A DNA stretch of 21,673 bases, taken from Punctularia strigosozonata HHB-11173 SS5. Taxonomy: Eukaryota > Basidiomycota > Agaricomycetes > Corticiales > Punctulariaceae. The DNA is taken from positions 1 to 21,673 of the forward strand of contig NW_006767461.1 in assembly GCF_000264995.1 (NCBI RefSeq). The letters run 5' to 3'. Position numbers and translations under genes: made by a program. This document shows positions 1 through 9,229 of the stretch, one piece after another; the first letter of the stretch is position 1, and every line of letters begins with the position of its first letter. Below the pieces are notes generated by a model. It saw nothing but the letters and a program-made list of their open reading frames with translations, had not been told where the DNA came from and searched no databases.

Positions 1-220
1 GACTTGTCGTAGGAAGCGAGAGACGTATGAAAGCAATATTAGTAGCTCGTTGAGAGACCACAGGCCAGTCCAGTGCTGTCCTTATATCCCCTCAGCAGCT
101 GAGTGAGCTCTCAAATCTGGAGTGTGCAGCATAGCCCCGCTCCCGGAGTGGGGTGAAAACGTGGATTTCCCGGCAGCCGATGCCATGCGCGACCCTGCGC
201 ACTCTGACATTGCATGGTGT
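1..220. other. left edge, no gene recognised
   Basis: Unique sequence before the first tandem repeat. A minus-strand open frame crosses it, but that frame depends on the repeat downstream and has no recognisable protein features. I see nothing functional here. Confidence 0.5.
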
Positions 221-221
221 C

Positions 222-1099
222 TTTCCGGACATGTCAGGTTCACGGCGGTTATCTCCGTGTACTCGGGGATTGTTTGCTTGCCGTCCTTGAGATAATGTGA
301 AGAGAGCTACAATGTCGTAATACGTGGTTTTCAGCAGACCACACGGTCCGGAGATCTCGTCCGACCTGTGGTAGCGAACTGTTCTGCGCGGCAAAGCTCC
401 TGTTTCAGCACCGAGCGGTTGAAGCCCGTCATCATTCCGCTAGATGTTGCCGTGGGAGTGTGACTTCTGACCTGTCATGTGACATAATCGGATGGTGTCA
501 TGTCACACTGGTCCAGATCTGCAGCTTCTCCGTGTCCGTTTTTCCGACGTCAAACTCTCTCGGTTATGACAGGCGCATCCGATGCTCGGTATCTGTACGT
601 AAATTGCTGTGGGAACGCCGACTCTAGTTAGGAGAATTTTATGAGGCAATCGGATGTATTTCCGGACATGTCAGGTTCACGGCGGTTATCTCCGTGTACT
701 CGGGGATTGTTTCCTTGCCGTCCTTGAGATAATGCGAAGAGAGCTACGATGTCGTAATACGGGGTTTTAAACAGATCACACGGTTCGGAGATCTTGTCCG
801 ATCTGTGGTAGCAAACCGTTCTGCGCGGCAAAGCCCCTGTTTCAGCACCAAGCGGTTGAAGCCCGTCATCATTCCGCTAGATGTTGCCGTGGGAGTGTGA
901 CTTCTGAACTGTCATGTGACATAATCGGATGGTGTCACGTCACACTGGTCCAGATCTGCAGCTTCTCCGTGTCCGTTTTTCCGACGGCAAACTCTCTCGG
1001 TTATGACAGGCGCATCCGATGCTCGGTATCTGCATGTAAATCACCGTGGGATTGGACGCCGACTCCCGTTACGAGAATGTCATGAGGCGATCGGATTTC
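222..1099. repeat. tandem direct repeat, two copies of ~437 bp
   Basis: Copy 1 spans about 222-657 and copy 2 about 659-1099. Both begin near TTCCGGACATGTCAGG and end near ATGAGGC(A/G)ATCGGAT. The offset is 437 bp at the left edge and about 441 bp at the right, because of a 4-bp insertion in copy 2. By eye about 30 substitutions separate them, roughly 93% identity, and many are C/T or G/A changes at CpG positions. Each copy contains a short inverted repeat (AGTGTGAC ... GTCACACT, at 457-464/502-509 in copy 1). The minus-strand ORFs inside both copies share wording only because of the repeat; no coding function is evident. It could be a tandem segmental duplication or a remnant of a transposon end. 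Confidence 0.9.
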
Positions 1100-1583
1100 A
1101 TGGAGCATTTGTTGTGACACTTTTTCTCCCTCTTGTAATGGTCTCCGGCATGTATAGTATGAGTGGATGTGTTTTTTAATTAATTTTTTCAACTCAGAGA
1201 GTACGTCTATGTGCTTCCTCGTCGTGCAGAGCTCCTGGTCCCTGAGCCTCGAGTTCCCCGTGTCATCCGAGCCGAGAACACTCCATTCAAAATATTCGCT
1301 TCCAATACGCCGGAACAAACTCGATCGCTAAGGTATGTCGCATGGCGGATGAGGGATTTGTTATGCGAAGCGATCACAGTGGCGTGCGGTGTATCGGACA
1401 CGATATAACTGCCTTGATTTCTGGAATGCGATCAGGGTGCTTCTCCTCGGAAGCAAATGTCCAGCACGAGGCAGCGAGAGACATTGTACTGAGGCAAGGT
1501 CCCAGTTAGGCAGGTGCACTTCTACATGCAGAGCAGGAGAATGGGAGGTAGTGAGTAAGCTTGCGGTGGACTGCAATCAGCTG
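1100..1583. other. intergenic, no gene recognised
   Basis: About 480 bp between the tandem repeat and the MITE-like element. Short ORFs on both strands overlap one another and show no protein-like composition or splice continuity. No convincing feature was found. Confidence 0.5.
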
Positions 1584-1777
1584 AGGCCCCGTTCGGCGAC
1601 ACACGATTCTGGAATAATCAGATGATTCGACTCGGCATTGCATACCATGAACGGTAAGGTTGTGAGACAAACGTAACATAATTGAACAGGGGCTTGCCAT
1701 CTGAGGAGGACAAAAGTTAAGCAAACTCAAATCAGGCAACTGATTCTCACAGAGTCAGGCATTACGGAACGGGGCCT
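1584..1777. mobile_element. MITE-like element with terminal inverted repeats
   Basis: Perfect 11-bp inverted termini AGGCCCCGTTC (1584-1594) and GAACGGGGCCT (1767-1777) enclose about 194 bp without coding capacity. The inverted similarity extends inward imperfectly: the left arm reads GATTCTGGAATAATCAGATGATT, and the reverse complement of the right arm reads GACTCTGTGAGAATCAG followed by CTGATTTGA. If the true terminus is GGCCCC, the flanks are TGA on the left and TAA on the right, a possible degenerate 3-bp target duplication as in PIF/Harbinger-type elements. Superfamily assignment is only a suggestion. Confidence 0.55.
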
Positions 1778-2484
1778 AAGCGTTGCGGGGTCCTTTTCTG
1801 AAGGACAGGCTTTAGCTGCGCACGTGAGCATGCCACGCAAGTGCTCAGCTCATGGAAACATTCTCACGTTTGGCTTGCTGTGCATCAACCTCTGGCCGTC
1901 GTCGTTGTCTCTCCTCCAATTGGCTCCAACGTGCACAAAATCTTCAATCTTTCTGTGTTCACTGTACCTCTCCTAATGCACGCTGGCAGGTTCAAGCCGA
2001 TTTTATTCTCGACAACCGCAGATGGTTATGGGCCCATACTGATAGAGGTGACGAACTGGAGCGACTGGTGGCTACGTTATAACGTTCGTGCTCTATAATA
2101 CCCCTCGCGGTTCCATTATTAACTGGCTCTGACACGCGCAAAGGTTCTACTGTGCTCATTGTATACGTGCTCCCTCATGCTAGCGAGCTCACGAGAATTT
2201 TAGTCTTGACGGCCTTGGATGGTCATAATGATACGGTGATGATGGACCGGTGGCTACAATCTGAATTTGGTGAGCTGTACTCACCCACGCTGTTCCCTAT
2301 TGTCTCTAACGTTCTTGTTCTGAAACGCAAAATGTCACTTCGCCCAATATTGTCATCAGTTACTCGCAATGGGTCACGTGACTATGTTGGTGTCATGACA
2401 CGTTTTCTGCATCGTTGTTGTCGTCTTCGCCTCTGTCGACCTCCTCGTTAACGCTCTCTCTGTACTCTGTACCCCAATTCAGCA
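1778..2484. other. upstream region of the JmjC-like gene
   Basis: About 700 bp with overlapping plus-strand ORFs (for example 1841-2098 and 2152-2451) that lack initiator context, splice logic or recognisable protein character. It is best read as promoter and leader for the gene starting at 2485. A CACGTG palindrome lies at 2373-2382. No TATA box is obvious. Confidence 0.5.
2373..2382. promoter_or_regulatory. E-box palindrome GTCACGTGAC upstream of JmjC-like gene
   Basis: A 10-bp perfect palindrome centred on CACGTG about 107 bp before the start codon at 2485. CACGTG is the classical site for bHLH factors such as Cbf1-type proteins in fungi. A similar palindrome sits at the same distance from the gene at 9230. 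Function is inferred. Confidence 0.35.
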
Positions 2485-5400
2485 ATGGCAAAACGCAAAA
2501 GAGTTCTTAAGGCGACCATTACCGACGCGGGACCACGAAAGCGGGTGCGAACTAAGAGGAGGACACCGCCGGACCTGACCCTCACGCCACTTCGTCATGC
2601 GATTATCGTGACCTTCTTGACCTGGCAAAAGTTGAGGCGAGATGCGGAGGATGCATTCATGTTGAGGGTGAAGGAGTATCCCGATCAGTTTTCGGCGGTG
2701 TGTAATGCATCAAACTTGGCTTGTGTGTGATGCTAAACCGTACTTCAGTTCTCGGGGAAGGTTCAAGATTTTGACGAAGATCTCAGTGACAGCTCTCCAG
2801 CCCGCATGGAGTTACTTGGTCGCATGTCCGTACCTCCCGACTCTCCCGAGTTCATCAACCTTGACGCCGCTCCGCGCGCTCGATCTCGGGATGCGGCGTT
2901 CCGAAACGTGCACCAGGTGCTGATGCTGTACCGATTGTGGGATTGCTTGGCGGCTGCGTTGGATATGGAGGAAGGGCCAGATGTCAATTTCGCCGCTTTG
3001 AAGGGCACTGCGGTGTCCCAGAGTATGTCAACAGACGTCATGGTGTATAGCGAACATTTCCCCAATGTGCGCACAATGCTTTAATATATCGACGACCTTG
3101 AGCTCCGATTCACGTGCGGTGGATAGATTGTCAACATACCGGACATCCCAGACTTCATCATGACGGCGCGAGACGCTATTGCTCAGGAGTACTCATGGTT
3201 CTCTGAGCCCTTCGAAGAGACCGAAGCTTCCAAGCTTGAGTTTCGGCGAGGGGTCGTCGACGACGAAATGGGATCAAGATCGCCCATGGACGGGATCCTG
3301 AGCAACTTGTGTAAACGAGTGTCCTCGATGAACGCACAAAGGATACTCATCAACGTGGAGTTGGTGTGTCTCATGATTCGATGGGTGTTGTTCCAAGGGG
3401 AGGATATATCGCTCGACATCGGGAAAGCGATCCAGAAGTATATTGTAGAGTTCGTATTTTCTCGCAGTTGGTCTTTGAGGTTGATGAATGATATACTCTT
3501 CTTTGCAGGAGGATTGCCTCTAACGGTCCTAACGTTCCCGACTTGGATCACCTGAGAACGATGCAGATCGACACGCCGTGTGCGTACGCTACATTGTTCT
3601 CGCCTCTGTTGCTGTTCCACCGGTTTCTGTTGACTGGTCGCCGAGCTATGACACCTCTCCTGCTGGTAGGTCTTTCTGCATCATCTGACAGATAAAGTCT
3701 CATGGTGGAATGATCCACAGGGCGCATTCATGCAGTGTCAGAAAGAAAAGCCTGCTTGGATCGTCTACACAGAGAACCTTTTATGGCGTCGTCTGGTTGA
3801 TATCGCTGCCGGCAAGTATGAGACTGTCGTTGGTCTGCACAAATTCTTCTCGGATTGGTCGAGGCTTTGGAACAAGCATTCAGCACAGCTCCCGGACCCG
3901 CGGCAAGACTGGTTCTTGACGCTCATCCCCGGTACGCTGGGTGCTTCGTATACTGTAGCATGTCTTGACCTGCGTTTTTTAGCATTTCCGGAGCAAGGGC
4001 AGCAACTTGGAAGACTCGAGCTACTTAGTGATGCCGACGAACCCGAAAATGCCAGCGTAGATTCGCCGACAGTGGCATCGGTCATTCCCGACGAAGATAG
4101 TCCAGGCGAACCGGATAAAGACGGTCCAGGAGGACCGACGTTACAAGGAGACGATGGAACTACTGTACGTGGTTTCGTGATTTCCGTGCCCTTGTAGGTC
4201 ACTAATGACAGGATCCACCAGAAACGAATCAGTGCGCGGACGAACAAGGGAAAGAAGATGCCGGATCTCGTCGCTGAAGACATTTCCTTCCAGAGAAAGT
4301 CAAAGCTGCTGGCGGCTAAAAAGAAGAAGCTTAAGATCGATCCAATCGATGACGATGACACGGACCCAGTCGAGGATGATCAGCTTACTGACGATGATCT
4401 TCCTTCTGAACCCGAATCGGAGAACATCGAGGATGACATCGATGATTTGAAGCCGCTGAAGCCCAGATTCTTGTTGCCTGGATTTACTCACGAGGATCTC
4501 AAGCGCATCACTGTGGACGAGAACGCTTATAATCGGGCATTTCGAATGTTCGACATTCCGGACAAGGCACCCGCCGCATCGAAAAGTTCGCAGAAGCTGG
4601 TGAGTGTAACTATCACTCTGAGATATTGATTAATTGGAATTATCCAGGGTGAGGAGCGAGTTTTAGGGGCTGAGGAGCGGGCTGAGCTCGTGCTTCCTGT
4701 GCCACTGCCTTCTTTCTCCGACGGCACCTCACCAGATCCCGCCGTCCGCGACTTCTGTGTCCATCCTCGCGTCGTAAGTCCTTTCTTGTGACTAGTTCTC
4801 GGTGCTACACATTGATGACATGGTATCAGGCCAAAGTAGAGTACAAATTGCTGCAGGAGATCATACAGAGCGCAATGTCATTAGATGATGATTCCCGTGA
4901 GGCGTCACTAATGTCTGTGGCCGTGTTTCTGATGCTGATACGTGACCCCAACAGCGCGGCTCGTCTCGGTGTTCTCCTATGAGAGGTGGAACTCGTTGTC
5001 CACGGTGGAACAGCTCGAGGAATATTCGTCTCGGAATATCATCATCCACGGTCACCCTATTGAGGGGACGTTTTCATGGGATACGTCTTGTTTTAAGACA
5101 AAGTTGGGTCTATCTCCAGACGATACAATCTCCGTACAAGGTCCGTATGTTGAACAATATCTCTGAGCAGAGGATGATAGTATTGCAGATATGTCGAAGC
5201 GGAACCTCCAAAACATCAGCGCTCAAAACATTCGGGTTCCAGTCCAGGAATTGATCGAGGCAGGAAAGAAGGGCGGACACAAAGGCAGGGTGTACAACGC
5301 GCTCAGCATCCCGATTGGTAAACGTCCTCTCGTTGATATCGCCGGCCTGTAAGTGATCCCTTCGCATGAGAAGGATAATTTGCCTAAAGTATGGTTTATC

Positions 5401-6790
5401 TCCAGCGCAGGGCTTGACATGGGGCGTGTTGCTTGGATACCAGCCAGGCAAACCATGCAGCTGAAGGCCCGCCAGGAGTTTCCGTACCCCGATCATGCAG
5501 TATCGTGGGCCACGGCTGCCACCACAGATGCTACTTCCTGGCCGCATATCGACGGGGAAGGTGCAGGGACCGCCGTCGTCATCGTACAAGGCATGAAGCT
5601 ATGGTGTATTGCCAGGCGAAAGAGCTTCGACCATGGTTTGGAGACCATCAATGCTGTACCTGAGGGTTTTGAACCGTCCGCGGCAAATACAGATTTCTTC
5701 GAGTACGAGATGTACTTGCTACGGGAGAAGGATTGCTTGTGAGTTCTTCAATGATTACTGGCTATACAGAGTCCAGAGTTGAAATTCTTCGCAGGATCAT
5801 GCAACCAGGAACTCTTCATTACGTTTTGACCGTAGAACCGACTATCGTCTATGGACAGCATTTCTATTCCCTCCCGCATATCAGGAAATCCGTCATGTCT
5901 TTGGGCCACGCCCTCTTCACCGAGAGAATGATCAGCAACGAGGCGCACATCGGGATGATCCGAATCGTCGTACGTCTTCTCCCATACTGGTTCAAATGCT
6001 ATAAGGATGGCATCATCGATCCGTGTACGTATCATCATCCGGTCATCTACGTTTCCCTTTGATTTACAATGTTTTAGGCACCTGCCCGGACATCTCCACC
6101 GTTGATGGTATCCTCACCGTTATCGCGGTCGGCAACGTGGTCCTGTTCCACAACGTCTTGTTGCTTCGTCCGCATGTCACCTCCTTCAGAGAAAAGCTGA
6201 CCATCGAGGAGCTGGTGGCAGCAAAGCTCATCTACGTGCACTTCATGAGGCTCATCCTTCGCTCTTACGAGATCCGCGTCGACACTTCGACCCGCCCCAC
6301 AAACGAGGAATTCTCCGTCTTCCACGCCGGTATATTGCGTTTTGCCCAGGCACTCATTGCATACGCCAAGAAGGAGGAGATCCTGGGTCTGCGCGAAGAA
6401 GCGCACTCGACTCAGTCACGTCCGGTCAAGAAGGAGACGGTAGAACTAACTCCGGCTAACGTCTTCAGGCGCACGTTCAAGGCTGTGGAGAGCTTTTGGC
6501 CTAACCAGTGGGAGGCTCTACTCCCTTTATTCCCTGATGAAAGTGCCGCCGTCCAGGGCAGTGATGAGGAGCAAGCCACGTTGGAGGATCTTCTGCAGAC
6601 CCGGTTTGAGTTGGAGGAGTCAATTATCCACGTTGTGCGCCGGGAATCTCAGCTCGAAAAACACGAAATCAACATCGAACCTTTCCGCTTGCGACAGGAA
6701 ACCAATGCTCCCAACACCACGCGCCAGGTGGCCGCATACGTTGAGATTTCGCGGACCGTGCAAGGGAAAGGGAAGCAACGGCAATCGTAA
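2485..6790 (+). CDS. JmjC-type 2OG-Fe(II) oxygenase-like protein, 14 exons
   Basis: Hand-spliced exons: 2485-2697, 2749-3066, 3127-3437, 3509-3665, 3721-3931, 3983-4164, 4198-4599, 4648-4773, 4830-4896, 4955-5133, 5173-5348, 5406-5738, 5777-6024, 6078-6790. The exons stay in frame and give about 1,211 residues. The start is the first ATG of a basic N-terminus (MAKRKR, then RKRVRTKRR), which suggests nuclear targeting. A lysine-rich then very acidic stretch lies near residues 420-480 (DNA 4300-4440). The JmjC core is visible: WPHIDGEGAGT (His ~828, Asp ~830, Thr ~836) followed by GMKLW (Lys ~845), then PGTLHYVLTVEP with the second metal His ~906 and GQHFY. Known JmjC enzymes use HxD/E...H for Fe(II) and Thr/Lys for 2-oxoglutarate to hydroxylate or demethylate proteins; activity here is inferred. 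Splice sites around 4165-4197, 5134-5172 and 5739-5776 are the least certain because the introns are short. Confidence 0.75.
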
Positions 6791-7066
6791 CTACTCTCGT
6801 GTTCCACGGTTTATTGTATGTCGCTCGTTACTGTATTTCTACGTTTCAGTGTATCATGTATTATATGCGCGAACAAAACGATGTTAGTCCTCAGTCATAC
6901 GCATGCAAACTCTGCGTGATCCCGACGTAAAATCCGAGCCATCATCCTCTGCAGTTCTCCTACGCACAGAGCCCAAAGATGTGGACCTGATAGTGGTCAG
7001 AATATTGTATCTGTCGTTGCGCATCTTGCGTACAAAAGCTTCCTGTCATCACATTTACAAACTGAT
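6791..7066. other. convergent intergenic spacer
   Basis: A 276-bp gap between the stop codons of two converging genes (plus-strand stop 6788-6790, minus-strand stop 7067-7069). It probably holds both 3' UTRs and polyadenylation signals, but no single signal stands out. Confidence 0.5.
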
Positions 7067-8106
7067 CTATAATGATGCGAATCCACTTGCCTCCTGGAAT
7101 GTCTGATCCAGAATAAGGATCGAACGAGGCACAACTTCCATGCGGAATCTTTTATTCCGTGTTTTCATCACCCAAAACGATAACTCAACCTCTACAATGT
7201 CACCGACACTGATGCTACCGGATGAGACCCGTTGCAATTTTCTATCCTTCGTGTTAGTTAACATGAACCAGTAGCAGCTTTTGACGTACCCCGTTGATTT
7301 ATCAACTCGAAACGTATGGATTGCATTGTCATCAAGGTATAACGCTGTCCCTTGAGACTTTCTCAGTATACCGGCTGGATCCAGCTCATCTGAAATCTTC
7401 AGGCTTTGCGTATGGGGAGTAACTCCTTCGGCATCGGGCTTGGTGAACACCGGGTTGGTGAACCTGATAGCCGGGTATCCAATGTCGTTGATCTGGATGG
7501 TCTCCTGTGCCAGAGGAAATAGCGAGTTAGGAGGAAGGTGACGCTTGAACAGGTTGTACACGACCGCGCATGAGTCGAGAAATTGCTCGAATATCTGGCT
7601 GTCCAGGCCAGAGAGCACAATACTTTGTCGAAGATTAAAGCGACTTCCAGTAGATCTACCATTCCGTCAATCAGGAGGGATGGCGGCAGTAAGTTGGCGG
7701 TAGCTTACTCGCGAGTAAGAGGAAGCAAGTTGCACTCGACAACAATGCCTTGCGCCCGGTAAACTAGTTCCTCAAATGAATTTTCGACGTTTGAACAGCG
7801 CTTGCATAGTCGAAAACGTCGTGGTACACCTATGTTCTGAATGGTAACAGCATAATCCAAGTCACGCTGCTACAAAGATGTGTCGTAATGTCAGGGAGGA
7901 TCAGGGGAAGGTTCATTTGATGAACTTACGCTCTGCAAGCAGCTCATTTGCATCAGTTTGTTCGGGCCAGACGATGCGTTGTTGATGCAATGGTCAAGGC
8001 AAGAAACTAAATGGTTCGCCTCGATCAGACCTTTCTCCCCCGATAGACAGCTCCAGCACTCACCAGCAGCTGGTACGTCGTAGTGGCCACTCAGAACGGA
8101 TGACAT
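7067..8106 (-). CDS. hypothetical Agaricomycete-type protein, 4 exons
   Basis: Exons on the complement strand: 8106-8064, 8006-7930, 7869-7709, 7655-7067, with introns of 57, 60 and 53 bp, all GT...AG and in phase, giving 289 residues. The ATG at 8106 is the first in-frame start after an upstream stop, and a TATA-like sequence lies about 80 bp before it. The N-terminal half contains several cysteines, including a CKRC pair encoded in exon 3. The C-terminal part, with SVGDIVEVELSFWVMKTR and then RFRMEVVPRSILILD, resembles a pattern I associate with uncharacterised multi-copy proteins of mushroom-forming fungi; I cannot name a domain. No signal peptide or membrane segment is visible. The gene converges on the JmjC-like gene and diverges from the gene at 9230. 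Function unknown. Confidence 0.65.
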
Positions 8107-8180
8107 GGTATAAGTGATTGGCGTAACGTCTGTGGTCACGATGACGAGCTAGAACCTGGATTTTCCGTCAGTTCTACTGA

Positions 8181-8188
8181 TTCTTATA
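8181..8188 (-). promoter_or_regulatory. TATA-like box for the minus-strand gene
   Basis: TATAAGAA on the minus strand, about 75-80 bp before the proposed ATG at 8106. Position and sequence suit a core promoter element; this is inferred. Confidence 0.35.
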
Positions 8189-8257
8189 TCTGGAGAAGGC
8201 CAACGCGCTGTCTGGACATTGACTTGACATTCCACCCAGTGTAGACGCAAGCCACCA

Positions 8258-8905
8258 TAACCTCAACTGCATCCTATTTCCGATCAGACTCCGAAGAGAG
8301 AGACACAGCCCCTCGCCTGCGTCCTGCTTCCGACTGGAAACCGAAGACCGCATCAAACACCTATTTGACGCTCTATTTGTATGTATTGACATGTGCTTAC
8401 CTCGGCTATCCCTGAGGTCGGCCGCAATTGTCACGCTGACGGAGTTACATGGCTTCTTCTGCCGCTTTCTCCAATACTTGGCTATGTCATCTCCGAGATA
8501 GGGACAACGGGCTTCGCTCTGTTGGCTTGTCACATTACGTCTCCAACGCTGATCTCCGAGACCCAGCCAAGATTCCATCCTCTGGAGATGCGAGCCGTTA
8601 TACCTCCACTGCATCCCATCTCTGATTAAACTCCGAAGAGAGAAACACAACCCGTCGCCTGTTATATCTCATGGACGCCGAAGACCGCATCAAAAAGCTA
8701 TTTGAGGCTCTATTTGTATGTGTTTACTTGTCCTACCTCGGCTATCCCAAGATCGGCCACGATGATCATGCTGACGTAGTTACACGGCTTCTTCTGCCGC
8801 TTTCTCTAATGCTTGGCAACATCATTTTTGAGACAGGGTCAACGGGATTCACTCCATTGGCTTGTCACATTTCATCTGCAACGCCGATCTACAAGAGCCA
8901 GGCGA
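8258..8905. repeat. diverged tandem repeat, two copies of ~340 bp
   Basis: Copy A covers about 8258-8580 and copy B about 8598-8905. Shared landmarks are CTCCGAAGAGAGA, CCGAAGACCGCATCAAA, CGGCTTCTTCTGCCGCTTTCT-like text and TTGGCTTGTCACATT. The offset falls from 342 bp at the left to 335 bp at the right, showing several small indels. The copies are clearly more diverged than the repeat at 222-1099 and unrelated to it by eye. No intact coding frame is shared. Confidence 0.8.
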
Positions 8906-9121
8906 GACCGTTGTGTAAAGAGGTGGGCCATGCGGGCGCTGAGATTTGGGGATTGTCAAGGTAACGGGCGTTGCTTCTGACCGTTTCTCGAACATCGAGT
9001 TCGGCAGCGAGCAATCCACCAAGATCATTCCCCACGGCATGTAGCTTCGACAATCCCATACCGCACACAAACACCACCACCTCGTTATTGTCATGTCCGT
9101 GCAACTTGTTTGCTGGATTCG

Positions 9122-9133
9122 TCTCACGTGAGA
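9122..9133. promoter_or_regulatory. 12-bp E-box palindrome TCTCACGTGAGA
   Basis: A perfect palindrome centred on CACGTG, about 15 bp upstream of a TATA-like box and about 102 bp before the ATG at 9230. The geometry is close to that of the E-box before the JmjC-like gene. Confidence 0.4.
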
Positions 9134-9147
9134 TGATTCGACTCTGC

Positions 9148-9155
9148 TATAAGTA
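9148..9155 (+). promoter_or_regulatory. TATA-like box for the gene at 9230
   Basis: TATAAGTA lies 75-82 bp upstream of the proposed start codon, directly downstream of the palindromic E-box. Inferred core promoter. Confidence 0.4.
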
Positions 9156-9229
9156 CAGAGGACAGGCGAACACCGCTGACCATCATTGACTCATTCATTT
9201 TTCAAGTACGACTCCACATTCTAGCTCCC

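Larger units (their letters stand above)
8107..9229. other. divergent promoter spacer without a gene
   Basis: About 1.1 kb between two divergent genes. Most of it is a two-copy tandem repeat (8258-8905). The 158-codon minus-strand ORF over 8174-8650 is explained by that repeat. Each end carries a TATA-like motif facing its own gene. Confidence 0.55.

Noticed and set aside
92-394. 100-codon minus-strand ORF resembling another at 628-831
   Set aside because: The resemblance comes from the ~437-bp DNA duplication. The frames end differently and CpG-type changes alter residues without coding-like constraint.
1852-2082. Overlapping plus-strand ORFs before the JmjC-like gene
   Set aside because: Two frames overlap over the same bases with no composition bias or splice link to the exon at 2485.
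3183-3620. 145-codon minus-strand ORF
   Set aside because: It is the antisense shadow of JmjC-gene exons 3 and 4, whose plus-strand frame is supported by splicing continuity.
3765-4361. 198-codon minus-strand ORF rich in serine
   Set aside because: It is antisense to exons 5-7 of the JmjC-like gene; its serine richness mirrors Asp/Glu-rich codons on the other strand.
5110-5589. 159-codon minus-strand ORF
   Set aside because: It overlaps the JmjC catalytic exons in antisense and crosses their introns; no protein-like features.
8174-8650. 158-codon minus-strand ORF with internally repeated wording
   Set aside because: The internal repeat is explained by the tandem DNA repeat, and the second copy does not preserve the frame.
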